This document shows positions 1 to 9,880 of a stretch of DNA of 64,000 bases, piece by piece. Source of the DNA: Bufo bufo (taxonomy: Eukaryota; Chordata; Amphibia; Anura; Bufonidae); NCBI RefSeq assembly GCF_905171765.1, contig NC_053392.1, positions 501,190,556 to 501,254,555 on the forward strand, written 5' to 3'. The first letter of the stretch is position 1; each line of letters opens with the position of its first letter. Below the pieces are notes generated by a model. It was not told where the DNA came from. It saw only the letters and a list, made by a program, of their open reading frames with translations, and searched no databases. The translations under genes were made by a program, and so were the position numbers.

Positions 1-325
1 TCACTGAAATCTATATGTATAGCGCCACCTGCTGTTTGCTCTTTTTCTTATTTATCTGTGCCGCTCACTGAGAAGGAAGCACATGCTCAGTTACATCCTT
101 CCTCTCCCACCAGATGCAGGAGAAAGTACAAGCCCCCTGAGTAAGTACATGCCCCCTGAGCTACCAGCTTGAAATAAATCTAGCAGAACAACTGGAGCAA
201 TGAATGGGGCAATCTCTGGATCCATGTGAGGTGAGGGCTGGTTCTTGCTTTGGTAGAAAGAGGTTGTCATGCACTAGATTATGTATGATTTAATATTTTT
301 TTTACATTAAACCCTTTAAAGACCC
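1..325. repeat. T2-like MITE fragment, truncated by window edge
   Basis: The sequence matches three other places in the window (18046-18437, 20676-21050 and 46399-46800) through shared blocks such as GCCACCTGCTG, GCACATGCTCAG and GATCCATGTGAGGT. The other copies begin with TTAAAGG, so this is the right part of the same family, and it ends near the AAACCCTTTAA at about 310-321. Assignment to the T2/Kolobok-like TTAA group is inferred from those termini. No coding potential is seen. Confidence 0.6.
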
Positions 326-393
326 AATTTCCAAACCAACTACAATGCTCACAGGCAATCAGCAGCTCTGAAGGGAAGGGTCTTACTGCAGTG

Positions 394-506
394 TTAAAGG
401 GGTTATCCAAAGTCTAACTCGCTCCCCGGAACCCACATTCCTCTTGATCCCCGCACACCCGCCTCTGCATCTCCGGGATCAAAACTGCCAATAGCAGGCC
501 GCGACG
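394..506. repeat. T2-like MITE left end
   Basis: A TTAAAGGGGTTATCC terminus starts at 394, fitting the TTAAAGGRR rule of T2-type MITEs. The matching right end is not obvious, so only the left portion is marked. Sequence to about 600 is GC-rich and may belong to it. Confidence 0.45.
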
Positions 507-729
507 GGTGACACAGGGTGATGCAGCGGCGGCTGTGTGGGGATCAGGAGCGACGTGGGTGATGGGGAGCTGGGTAAGTATAATCTATATGAGGGGCCCA
601 GACATTGGGGGGGCATGTGTTAGACATTGGATAATCGCTATAAGGAAAAACATGCACCACCAGATGATTCACTTATTCATGCATCACAGTGTACAATGCG
701 GAAAAACCATACATAATGTTTATTCCCTT

Positions 730-1015
730 AGGTGTTATGCGTGGATTTTCTGCACAGATTTTTGAATATAAAATCCACAGTGTAATACAGTACTAGCTAA
801 GTAGATGACATTTCAAAAATGTTCTGAGAGCAACTTGACCCGCGGAGCAGATTTTTAAACCTGCAACATGTCAATTTAGATTGAGGATCTAGAGCAGAGT
901 TCATGCAGAAAATTGCCATTGACTTTAATGGGGAGGTTATTTGCTGCATGAAATCCGCAGATATAATGGCTGATGAAGAAGGATTTGCTGCGTATCTGCA
1001 TCAAAATATGGACAT
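730..1015. repeat. Foldback repeat fragment, possibly Harbinger-like
   Basis: Blocks such as CAACATGTCAATTTAG and TTGACTTTAATGGGG resemble the internal part of the repeat at 63100-63650 (TGCAGCATGTCAATTGG, GACTTCAATGCAG). No clean termini are visible. It is probably a degraded non-autonomous DNA element. Confidence 0.35.
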
Positions 1016-1480
1016 CCTAAATCAAATTTTTTTCTTTTATTAAACAAAATCATATCTACAGGTGAAACTCGAAAAATTTGAATATCGTGCAAAAGTTCAT
1101 TTATTTCCGTAATGCAACTTAAAATTAGAATATTGTGAAAAGGTTCAATATTCTAGGCCAGGGCTTGACAAATTTCCTTGGAATCTAGGAGCCAGCTAAA
1201 AAAGTTAGGAGCCAGGCGGAGCCGCGTCATAAAATCTATATTGCGATATAATTTTAAGCATGTATATTGCAATATATCGTTTTCTATATTTGGGGGGGGG
1301 GTGGGGGGGTGTTCAAACTTTTTTTTTTTTTTACTTTATTTAATAACTATTAGCCTCCTTAAGGGCTAGAACCCTTGTCATATTCACCCTAATAGAGCTC
1401 TATTAGGGTGAATAGGACTTTACACTCTCCCTGCTGTCCTGTGCTTTGTGCACACAACAGCAGGGAGCTGACCATGGCAG

Positions 1481-2034
1481 CCAGCCTCTGATCAGCCCCC
1501 CCCAGCCTCTGATCAGCCCCTCCAGCCTCTTATCAGCCCCTCCAGCCTCTTATCAGCCCCCCAGCCTCTGATCAGCCCCTCCAGCCTCTGATCAGCCCCT
1601 CCAGCCTCTGATCAGCCCCTCCAGCCTCTGATCAGCCCCCCTCCAGCCTCTGATCAGCCCCCCTCCAGCCTCTGATCAGCCCCCCTCCAGCCTCCCTCTT
1701 ATCAGCCCCTCCAGCCTCCCTCTTATCAGCCCCTCCAGCCTCCCTCTTATCAGCCCCTCCAGCCTCCCTCTTATCAGCCCCTCCAGCCTCCCTCTTATCA
1801 GCCCCTCCAGCCTCCCTCTTATCAGCCCCCCTCTTATCAGCCCCTCCAGCCTCCCTCTTATCAGCCCCTCCAGCCTCCCTCTTATCAGCCCCTCCAGCCT
1901 CCCTCTTATCAGCCCCTCCAGCCTCCCTCTTATCAGCCCCTCCAGCCTCCCTCTTATCAACCCCTCCAGCCTCCCTCTTATCAGCCCCTCCAGCCTCCCT
2001 CTTATCAGCCCCTCCCCCCCCCTCTTATCAGCCC
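1481..2034. repeat. Minisatellite, 18-24 bp units, inside hAT element
   Basis: Units of CAGCCTCTGATCAGCCCC type (18-20 bp) occupy about 1481-1690. A longer 24-bp unit containing CAGCCTCCCTCTTATCAGCC then runs to 2034. Because 24 is a multiple of three, the minus strand stays open and reads as an eight-residue LIRGRLEG repeat, which I do not regard as a protein. Confidence 0.9.
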
Positions 2035-2124
2035 CCTCTGGTAACAAACCCACCCTGCCTCCCTCCCCAGTATTAATCATTGGTGGCAGTGGCCACAGGG
2101 TTCCCCTCCTCCTCCTCCCCCCAT

Positions 2125-2527
2125 CATTGGTGGCACTGGCAGTGGGCAGTTCCGATCGGAGTCCCAGCAGTGTAATGCTGGGGCTCCGATCGGTTACCAT
2201 GGCAGCCAGGAGTCACGCTACTGAAGTCCTGGCTGCGATGGTATGTTAGTGAGCAGCATTATACTCACGTGCGCCGTGATCGCCGGGAGCTCCTTCTTCT
2301 CATAGGTCTGTGCGGCGCATTGCTAATGCTATAAGCATAGCAATGAGCCGCACAGACAGAAGAAAGAGCGCCCGGCGGCCACGGCGCACGTGAGTATAAT
2401 GCTGCTCACTAACATACCATCGCAGCCAGGACTTCAGTAGCGTGACTCCTGGCTGCCATGGTAACCGATCGGAGCCCCAGCATTACACTGCTGGGACTCC
2501 GATCGGAACTGCCCACTGCCACCAATG
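2125..2527. repeat. Near-perfect 400-bp palindrome
   Basis: The left arm (about 2125-2330) and right arm (about 2333-2527) are reverse complements over nearly their whole length, with a centre around 2331. Matching blocks include CAGTTCCGATCGGA, GCTGCTCACTAACATACC and CACGTGAGTATAATG. One 6-bp indel near the outer edge (GGCACT) and a few mismatches in the middle (CGCCGGGAGCTCC against GAGCGCCCGGCGG) are visible. A cruciform or hairpin RNA could form. Confidence 0.85.
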
Positions 2528-2572
2528 CAGAGAGTCGAAACTGAAGAACCCGGCCCCCGACCTCTGACAGGA

Positions 2573-2630
2573 CGCTGTGATCCGCGCGAATAACCCCTCA
2601 ACTGAGGGGTTAATCGCGCGGATCACAGCG
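2573..2630. repeat. Short near-perfect hairpin
   Basis: CGCTGTGATCCGCGCGA at 2573 is followed by its complement ending at 2630, with AACCCCTCA and TGAGGGGTT extending the stem almost to the centre. The single unpaired base is at the A/T-rich step. It lies inside the hAT element beside the larger palindrome. Confidence 0.8.
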
Positions 2631-3355
2631 TGCAGTCATAGGGGCCGGGATATGGCCGGCACATTCATTGGTGGCGCAGTGGCCACAGTCCCTCCCCTCC
2701 TCCTCCTACCCTGTTCTTAGTGGCCAGCGGCAGCCGCGGACAGTGGGGAGGGAGGGACTCCTCTCCTCCACTGTGCCGCTCAGGAAACCATGGTGCGCGC
2801 CGAGAGCGCATCTTTGAAAACGGGCTGACAAATACCCAAGCGCCAGGACCAAATTCCTGGTCGCCATGGCGACCTGGCGCCCGGGATTTGTCGAGCCCTT
2901 TTCTAGGCTCAAAGTGTCACACTCTAGTCAGCGAATTAATCCATACCCCCTGAGATTGTGACTTTGGGGTTTCCTAAGCTATAAGTCATAATCATCCAAA
3001 TTATAACAAATAAAGGCTTGAAATATCTCGCTCTGCATGTAATGAGTCTATATCACATATTAGCTTCACCTTTTAAGTTGCATTACTAAAATAAATGAAA
3101 TTTGCAAGATAATCTAAATTTTCTCGTTTCACCTGTATGGGGATTCCCTGGCTCCCTTCCCTACATCCTGGTCTCTTGTGACGATACAGTGAGTGGCATT
3201 GGAGCTGGGAATCACCATAGGAGGTTCATTTTCTTTTCATTTTCCTCTCAGCTCACCTTTTGTCTGCAGGTGAATGCGCAGGATTTGGTGCACATTTCCC
3301 TGTGGGAATGCTCAGGAACATTTCTGCAGCAATTCTGCAATAAGTACAAATAGCC

Positions 3356-3560
3356 TTAAAGGGGTTGTCCTACGAGTAATATTCTACATTTTCTTAAAAC
3401 CAGCACCTGGATCTTAATATGGTTTGTAATTGCATAAAATTAAAATTGTATTATATCTGCCGGGTTATTCACTGAAATCAATCTGTATGTATCACCTTTC
3501 CAGAGGATAGAAGATAAATGCAAGATCGCTGTGAGCCTCACAGTTGGAACCCCCACTAAT
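3356..3560. repeat. T2-like MITE left end, chimeric
   Basis: TTAAAGGGGTTGTCC begins at 3356 and the next 100 bases resemble the copies at 20676 and 46399 (AAACCAGCACCTGGATC, CACTGAAATCAATCTGTATG). After about 3490 the sequence switches to the other T2 subfamily (CCACTAATCACT), suggesting a recombinant or rearranged copy. Right terminus not found. Confidence 0.5.
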
Positions 3561-3757
3561 CACTAGAATGGGGGTAACAAGACCACTGCATGGAGGACCT
3601 GGAATGGAGCGGTGTTCACACATGTTTGCATTCAAAGGCTATGGGGCGGATGGAAACAGCCTTTAATGATATCAGTACTGATAGTAATAATAATAGAGAT
3701 GCTCAGTGAAATCTCATAATCTGGAATGATCATTCCTAGTATGATTTCAGCCTAGAG

Positions 3758-3915
3758 TAGGGATCAGCAACCTTCAGCACTCCAGCTGTTGTGAAACTAC
3801 AATTCCCAGCATGCTCCATTCATTTCTATGTGAGTTCTTAGAAGAGCAGAGCAAGTATGCATGCTGGGAGTTGTAGTTTCACAACAGCTGGAATGCCGGA
3901 GGTTGCCTACCCCCG
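3758..3915. mobile_element. Short hAT-type foldback MITE
   Basis: A 158-bp foldback: TAGGGATCAGCAACC at 3758 mirrors GGTTGCCTACCCC near 3913. The stem blocks CCAGCTGTTGTGAAACTACAA and their complement around 3869-3888 pair closely. The flanks GCCTAGAG (3750-3757) and GACTAGAG (3916-3923) look like an 8-bp duplication with one mismatch, which is hAT-like. No coding capacity. Confidence 0.7.
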
Positions 3916-3924
3916 GACTAGAGG

Positions 3925-4688
3925 ATGGTCCAAGTTGCACACAAATGCGACCTATGAGATCCCTATTTGTGATTTACACAGGAGCTCTGCGGCAGTCCAA
4001 AGGTCTTCTTCTCGTACAGGCAGGGTGCTAGTATACAGAATGCATACAATGTATAGAGCGCTATCCCATATATTGCTGTGGTTCCATCTCATCATGTATT
4101 ATTTAAAGTTGTGGGTTAGTCCTATTCACAATTCCGAGCATCGGCGGCATACACTGTAAGAATTTATCATCTAAATTAAATTCCGATCCCATTTTCTTAT
4201 ACAAGAATTCTCAAATTCCAAGCCTCATAAAGAAAATGCTAAATAATACAAATGCAGTCACAAGAGATCAAACTGCTGATTAGACTTATATGACGGATGG
4301 TGAAAATCGAGGATCTGCAATAAATGACTATTTTTTATCCATTAAGCTACTAGGAAAAGTCACATTAGGACAAGGAAATAACAAAGGCTCAGAACGTATT
4401 ATCAGTCCCATCATGCGCCAAGAGATGGGGCTTCTATTAATTCTGCTGCTGCCGGGACCCGTGTGACAAGCTCATTAGACCAAGTTCCATCTTCCCCTCG
4501 CAGCTCTGGGTATAAGGCACCGGATTATTTATCCTGATGCGGAGAAAGGTTGTTGCTTTGGATTTAACTAGCAATGTATAAAGAATTGCCCTTAAATAAG
4601 TGAGAGAATGAATTCAAACAATCTGTAAGTTATGAAATAACCATAGGAAAACCTAGGGCTGCAAGGATGTGACATGGGTAAATCTCAC
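3925..4688. other. No recognised feature
   Basis: Mixed, mostly A/T-rich sequence. The open frame at 3857-4159 starts inside the MITE and shows no recognisable domain. I see no repeat partner elsewhere in the window. Confidence 0.5.
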
Positions 4689-6002
4689 CAAACCGAATCA
4701 CATATTCCACACATATGGTACAAAAAGTATTTTATTATGTCACATATGACAAACATAAAAAGATAACCAAATGTATAAAATCACTACAGAGATGCAGAAA
4801 AGGTGAAGAACCCCCCAGTCTACAGGTCTCCAAGTATGTCACATTAATTCAATAAAAACATATTAGGTCACTAGCCATCACTTATCAATCAGACCAAATA
4901 ATTTTTGAATATATTCCCCCAAAAAACAACATAAAAAAACATAACATATATCATAGTAATTAATCACCCAACCATTTCTGGTTGTGACTATGTTGGAAAT
5001 CAAATGATCTCCATGTTGCTGCTCAGAGAATACACACAATGTACAATAAGTGCACAGATAAAATGGAGGTAGACGTTGCAAGTAATAGAACATACAGACC
5101 AAGAGCTGAGGGGAGTAGAGCAGACCCCGACGTACGTCTCGCCGCGCTTCCTCTGGGGGCATGTCCATCTCATAAACACCCACAGTTATATACCCTCTTC
5201 AATCCAATGTCCCCCTCTTACTTATTATAAAATATATATTCACCTGGAGTTGGTAAGCAATTGGAGCATGTATTCCCACATGACGTAGATGGCGTGTTGT
5301 CCGATGGCGTGGGGATGCCGCGAGACACAGCGAGATCACTTGCGCACATCCTAATAGCCAAATCTCGCGACATCCCACAGGCAACCCGCTCCAATGAATC
5401 CCGCACCTGCGCACCAAATGGGGGGACTGCTGCTCCGCTGTATCACGCCGGCGCGTCCCACCTCCTGGTGCAACTAAACGCCATCTTGAAATGGGGCATG
5501 TTGCCCATTTAATAGGGAGACAAATCCGCTATCATTACATGCGGTCCCACATTGATCTTAAGGCCTCACTAAGCCTTGCACAACAGCGCAATTCAAGCTT
5601 AGTAGCCTACATCTAGGAAAGGGATCAAAGGTGGGTATAACAGATACCACTCCCCTATGGTTACTATACACGCCATCTTGAGATAGGGTAAATTGATTAT
5701 ATCTCGTGAATAACAATCATAAACCACAGATGAACACAAATCGCTTAAATAAAGAATAAGTAAATAAATCACTGCCTCGTTTGAATCACAATTCTCGAAG
5801 TTTAGTAATTAAAGTTGTTCTCCAGTCCACAATACATGTCTTAAAAATGTCCCAACGATCAGCAAGGCCATGCAATCTAAACCTTATTGGCAAGGGATGC
5901 AAATTTGAAAAAATGTGCTTAGGATGACTACTAAGTATCATAAACTGGCATCGTACTGCAAGAAGAAGGCCAAATTAAAAGTGCTAGTGCTCTGGTGCAT
6001 AA
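4689..6002 (-). repeat. Left inverted arm of the Penelope-like element
   Basis: About 1.3 kb, the reverse complement of the right arm. Shared blocks include GTCTACAGGTCTCCAAGTATG, GAACATACAGACCAAGAGC and GCCATCTTGAGATAGGGTAAA, with scattered substitutions and small indels. A tract of about 29 bases near 4865-4890 (GGTCACTAGCCATC region) is missing from the right arm where a Harbinger-like MITE sits. Open frames here are mirror images of those in the right arm and are not taken as genes. Confidence 0.8.
5119..5160 (-). ncRNA. Hammerhead-ribozyme-like motif, left arm copy (probably inactive)
   Basis: On the minus strand this reads as a compact type I hammerhead outline: CAGAGGA in place of CUGANGA, a short stem II (AGCGCGGC), GAGA in place of the invariant GAAA, a tiny stem III (CGTACG), then UC and a GGGG stem I strand. 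Both core blocks deviate from consensus, so self-cleavage is unlikely. Penelope-like elements are known to carry minimal hammerheads in their terminal repeats, which makes the location meaningful. Confidence 0.45.
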
Positions 6003-6913
6003 GTGGCGAAATCAGCCCATCCAGGTAACTTGATTAATGGTATACCAGTAGGCCAATTCTTACGTGCAAGGAGAATTTGTTCAACTGAGCAGACCTTTGA
6101 ATTTCAGGCTGAGGAGCTTCGCCGGAGATTCTTTGAGAGGGGCTACAGTGCACGGTCGATAGAGAAGGGATATCAGAGAGCTAAGAGATCCAGGAGACCT
6201 GATCTACTCCACAAAAAGAAAGTCAAGAAGAACGAGACAGAAGAAATTTGGTTTATCGCTGGGTTCAACACCAGATGGAGAGATGTTCGTGAAGCTTTAG
6301 GTAAATACTTGGAAATACTGAGGATTGACCCACAATTGGGTAAAATAATATTACCATACCCATTAATCACATACAGCCAAGAACCTAAGAGACCATTTGG
6401 TCAAAAGTCATTATGCCACTAAAAGAACCAGGATTTTTGGGACAAGAGGCTGCCCCTGGGGAAATAAAGAATGCGGCAAATGTGTCACATGTACCAATAT
6501 GTACAGGGCTGAATATTTTTGGGACTCTACATGTACAAAACAGTACAAAATAACGTGTACAACCATTGGAGTTTTTTTACTGGGCTATATGCCCATAAGG
6601 CCACATATATGTAGGGATGACATCGTGCCAATTCAAAAGGCGAATCAGAGAACATGTATTGGCAATACAAGCGGCCAGAGACTCAGAGGATATAGAAAAT
6701 CTACAAACTATCCCAAGATATTTCAAAGAGAAACATAACTGTGATGGCTCCCTACTCCGATTCAGGGGCATTGACCATGTGGTGATTCCTCCCAGAGGTG
6801 GTAATTGGAAGAAACTTCTCTGCCAGAAAGAAACAAAATGGATATTCATGCTAGATACCATCACACCCCTTGGGCTTAATGAAGGTAATAGTTTTGCCCC
6901 TTTCTTATAGTTC
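6003..6913 (+). pseudogene. Penelope-like RT C-terminus plus GIY-YIG endonuclease, broken
   Basis: Three pieces in three frames make up the remnant. The first (6003-6422) starts right at the arm boundary and includes IPVGQFLRARRICS and FFERGYSARSIEKGYQRA, typical of the region after the fingers-palm core in Penelope-like reverse transcriptases. The second (about 6440-6560) carries the cysteine cluster CGKCVTC. The third (to 6910) carries YVG followed by KRRIREHV, the ending IPPRGGNWKK and a final GLNEGNSFAPFL, matching the GIY-YIG endonuclease tail of these elements. Breaks are a frameshift near 6420-6440, a second frameshift near 6560-6600, and a TAA stop at 6596-6598 between the GVFY and YVG halves. 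The catalytic RT motifs (YXDD) are absent because the copy is 5'-truncated. In an active element the protein would prime reverse transcription at a nick made by the endonuclease; this copy cannot. Confidence 0.8.
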
Positions 6914-7570
6914 CCTGGTCTTTACTCCTTTGGCCGGTTTTCGTCATTTTTAATTGGTCATATTATTTTAATTTTTTATTATTAGGTTTTAACAGCATAT
7001 ATTATGTCCATCTGATTCACCTTTTTTTCCCTCTTCTTTCTTTCTTTAGTTTTTTTTGTTTTGTATCCTCCTTGGGGATTTTGACCTGTTCCCCCTTCAA
7101 AGACTTGTAGTTCAACCTGGGAGATGTAGCCAATGAAATCGACGCTCCGAATGCTGTAGCAACAATAAGAATGTGATGAACTCTACCATTGGATCCTTCT
7201 TATCATTGGGCGTAGTTTGAATTATGATAAACGAAAACCCTGATACGTGTCGTTTGACATATGGACATCCAAAGTTATCATGTAGAGCACCAACATAAGA
7301 CATGTACACGTAGCAGTATGGTCATATTCAAATAACCCCGACTCTTATGAATTTTTGATGAAGTTTTTATGAATCATTTTTCACGTTTATACATATTCAT
7401 GTCTCTATGTATCCAGGGTTTTTGTAATCATATTTATATATTATAATCTATTTTTATTATCATGGATTGACGTGGGATGCGATCAATTGTCTAGTTTTGC
7501 ACATTGCACTTTAATTCTATTTATCCTTGTCTTTTTGTTAGCACCTATTATCTTGTTTTTTTCACCTCAA
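6914..7570. other. Penelope-like 3' non-coding spacer
   Basis: A/T-rich, T-rich stretch between the broken coding end and the right arm. No open frame of interest and no match elsewhere in the window. It probably represents the 3' untranslated part of the element. Confidence 0.5.
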
Positions 7571-8370
7571 CACTTATGCACCAGAGCACTAGCACTTTTA
7601 AATTGGGCTTCTTCTTACAGTACGATGCCAGTTTATGATACTTAGAAGTCATCCTAAGCACATTTTTTCAAATTTGCATCCCTTGCCAATAAGGTTTAGA
7701 TTGCATGGCCTTGCTGATCGTTGAGACATTTTTAAGACATGTATTGTGGACTGGAGAACAACTTTAATTACTAAACTTCGAGTATTGTGATTTAAACGAG
7801 GCAGTGATTTATTTACTTATTCTTCATTTAAGAGATTTGCGTTCATCTGTGGTTTATAATTGTTATTCACGAGATATAATAAATTTACCCTATCTCAAGA
7901 TGGCGTGTATAGTAACCATAGGGGAGTGGTATCTGTTATACCTACCTTTGATGTAGATGTAGGCTACTAAGCTTGAATTGCGCTATTGTGCAGGGCTTAG
8001 TGAGGCCTTAAGATCAATGTGGGACTGCATGTAATAATAGGGGATTCATCTCCCACCACCAGGGTGTGGGATATGCCGGCGTGATACAGCGGAACTGCAA
8101 TCCCCCCATTTGGTGCGCAGATGCGGGATTCATTGGGGCGGGTGAACCCGCCTTTGAGATGTCGCGAGATTTGGCTATTAGGATGTGCGGAAGTGATCTC
8201 GCCGTGTCTCGCGACATCCCCACGCCATCGAACAACACGTCATCTAAGTTATGTGAGAATACATGCTCCCATTGCTTACCAACTCCAGGTGAATATATAT
8301 TTTATAATAAGTAAGAGGGGGACATTGGATTGAAGAGGGTATATAACTGTGGGTGTTTATGAGATGGACA

Positions 8371-8409
8371 TGCTCCCAGAGGAAGCGCGGCGAAACGTAC
8401 GTCGGGGTC
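8371..8409 (+). ncRNA. Hammerhead-ribozyme-like motif, right arm copy
   Basis: Read 5' to 3': stem I strand GCTCC (8372-8376), CAGAGGA (8377-8383) in the place of CUGANGA with one core change (U4 to A), short stem II AGCGCGGC, intact GAAA at 8392-8395, stem III CGTACG (8396-8401) with a two-base loop, then U8402 C8403 as the expected cleavage site, and GGGGT closing stem I. This is the geometry of the minimal type I hammerheads described from Penelope-like elements. The single core change probably weakens or abolishes cleavage. It lies about 1.5 kb downstream of the GIY-YIG remnant on the same strand, as expected for a terminal repeat. Confidence 0.5.
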
Positions 8410-8650
8410 TGCTCTACTCCCCTCAGCTCTTGGTCTGTATGTTCTATTACTTGCAACGTCTACCTCCATTTTATCTGTGCACTTATTGTACATTGTGTGT
8501 ATTCACTGAGCAGCAACATGGAGATCATTTGATTTCCTACATAGTCACAACCAGCGATGCTTAGGTGATTAATTACTATGATATATGTTATGTTTTTTTA
8601 TGTTGCTTTTTGGGGGAATATATTCAAAAATTATTTGGTCTGATTGATAA

Positions 8651-9045
8651 GTGATTTTCCGTTTTGCGGGCCGTTTTTTGCGTTCCGTATACGGTCCGTA
8701 TACGGAACCATTCATTTCAATGGTTCCGCAAAGAAAACAGAATGTACTCCGTATGCATTCCGTATCCGTATTTCCGTTTTCCGTGGCTCCATTCAAGTCA
8801 ATGCGTCCGCAAAAAAAAGGAACACATACGGAAATGCATCCGTATGTCTTCCATATCCGTTCCGTTTTTGCGGAACCATTTATTGAAAATGTTATGCCCA
8901 GCCCAATTTTTTCTATGTAATTACTGTATACTGTATATGCCATACGGAAAAACAGAACGGAAACACAACGGAAATAAAAAAAACTGATCCGTGAAAAACA
9001 GACCATAAAACACTGAAATAGCCATATGGTAGTGTGAAAGAGTCC
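8651..9045. mobile_element. Harbinger-like MITE, left end truncated
   Basis: Strongly similar to the complete element at 20131-20623 (TCCGTATACGGTCCGTATACGG, CATTTCAATGGTTCCGC, GTTATGCCCAGCCCAATTTT). The right end GTGTGAAAGAGTCC is followed by TTA, but the left terminus is missing, together with about 29 bases of the host Penelope arm. Insertion was therefore followed by, or associated with, a deletion. Confidence 0.75.
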
Positions 9046-9133
9046 TTAATGTGACATACTTGGAGACCTGTAGACTGGGGGGTTCTTCACCTTTTCAGCA
9101 TCTCTGTAGTGATGTTATACATTCGGTTATCTA

Positions 9134-9880
9134 CCCTGTTTCCCCGAAAATAAGACAGTGTCTTATATTAATTTTTGCTCCAAAAGATGCGCTAGGTCTT
9201 ATTTTCAGGGGATGTCTTATTTTTCCATGACACAGGGGGATCAGAGGGGAGAATCAAAATGACACAGGAGAATCTGAGGGAAGATTACAATTTTAGTACC
9301 CTTTCTTATCCTCCTGTGTCATTTTGATTCCCCCCTCTGATCCCCCTGTGTCATTTTAAGTGATCCCCCTCCCCTGTGCCAGCGGACAGTGGATTATTTA
9401 GTCTCTCCCCCCTCCCACCTTCACCAGACATCCCCCACCACTTTATCAGACATTCCCCCCCCCCATACCTCAGTCACTCCTGTATGTCCGTGCCGGCCAG
9501 ATTCCACACAATGTGCCCGATTCCTGCCCTGCGCAACTCACTCACATTTAGACAGTGAGTCAGCCAGACTCCGTCAGGGCAGACCGAGCAGCAGGCGGCA
9601 GCTTGTCCTGGCAGTGGCGCGGGCTCTCTGATTTAAAGAGACCTCGCACCGTCTGAACAGCTCTAGCTGTGCTGCGGCCAATCAGTGAGCTGCGCGGCGG
9701 CGCCCGCCGCTACGATCGGGAGGAGTCAGATGCCTTGCAGTAACTTCTGTGACCTTATATCCGGGGGGCCTTATTATCGGGGAGGCCTTATTTTCGGGGG
9801 GATGCCTTATATTTCAGCAAGAGGCAAAACTAGAGGTAGGTCTTATTTTCGGGGGATGTCTTATTTTCGGGGAAAGACGG
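9134..9880. mobile_element. TA-flanked MITE with AATAAGAC termini
   Basis: Ends are CCCTGTTTCCCCGAAAATAA at 9134 and the complement of CCGTCTTTCCCCGAAAATAA ending at 9880, with TA on both sides (9132-9133 and 9881-9882). The uninterrupted site can be read from the left Penelope arm (GGTTATCTTTTTATG). AATAAGAC blocks recur near both ends, and an internal inverted block (AATCAAAATGACACAGG at 9255 against CCTGTGTCATTTTGATTC at 9313) is visible. TA duplication points to Tc1/mariner-type transposition. No transposase. The small open frames at 9376-9957 look like chance. Confidence 0.8.

Larger units (their letters stand above)
1159..2900. mobile_element. hAT-type non-autonomous element nested in the mariner MITE
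   Basis: The 8-bp sequence TTCTAGGC occurs at 1151-1158 and again at 2901-2908, a perfect target duplication of hAT length. The ends form an imperfect terminal inverted repeat (CAGGGCTTGACAAAT against the complement of ATTTGTCGAGCCCTT). The interior has no transposase. It holds a minisatellite (1481-2034), a long palindrome (2125-2527) and a short perfect hairpin (2573-2630). It inserted after the mariner MITE. The open frame of 174 codons on the minus strand at 1676-2200 is a by-product of the 24-bp repeat. Confidence 0.85.
1059..3135. mobile_element. Tc1/mariner-type MITE (interrupted by a hAT element)
   Basis: The termini are inverted repeats: CAGGTGAAACTCGAAAAATT at 1059 and its imperfect complement ending at 3135, both flanked by TA (1057-1058 and 3136-3137). 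A TA target duplication is typical of Tc1/mariner transposition. The inverted repeats run about 90-130 bp on each side, sharing the ATTCATTTATTT-like and GCAACTTAAAA blocks. Without the inserted hAT element (1159-2900) it would be only about 330 bp and has no transposase, so it is a non-autonomous element that needs a transposase from elsewhere. Confidence 0.85.

Noticed and set aside
1676..2200. 174-codon minus-strand frame with an eight-residue LIRGRLEG repeat
   Set aside because: It is entirely explained by the 24-bp minisatellite, whose period keeps the frame open. No unique flanking protein sequence.
5039..5512. Cluster of 60-100 codon frames in the Penelope left arm, mirrored at 8014-8564
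   Set aside because: The same frames appear in the inverted right arm and lie in the terminal repeats, not in the coding part. No known domain.
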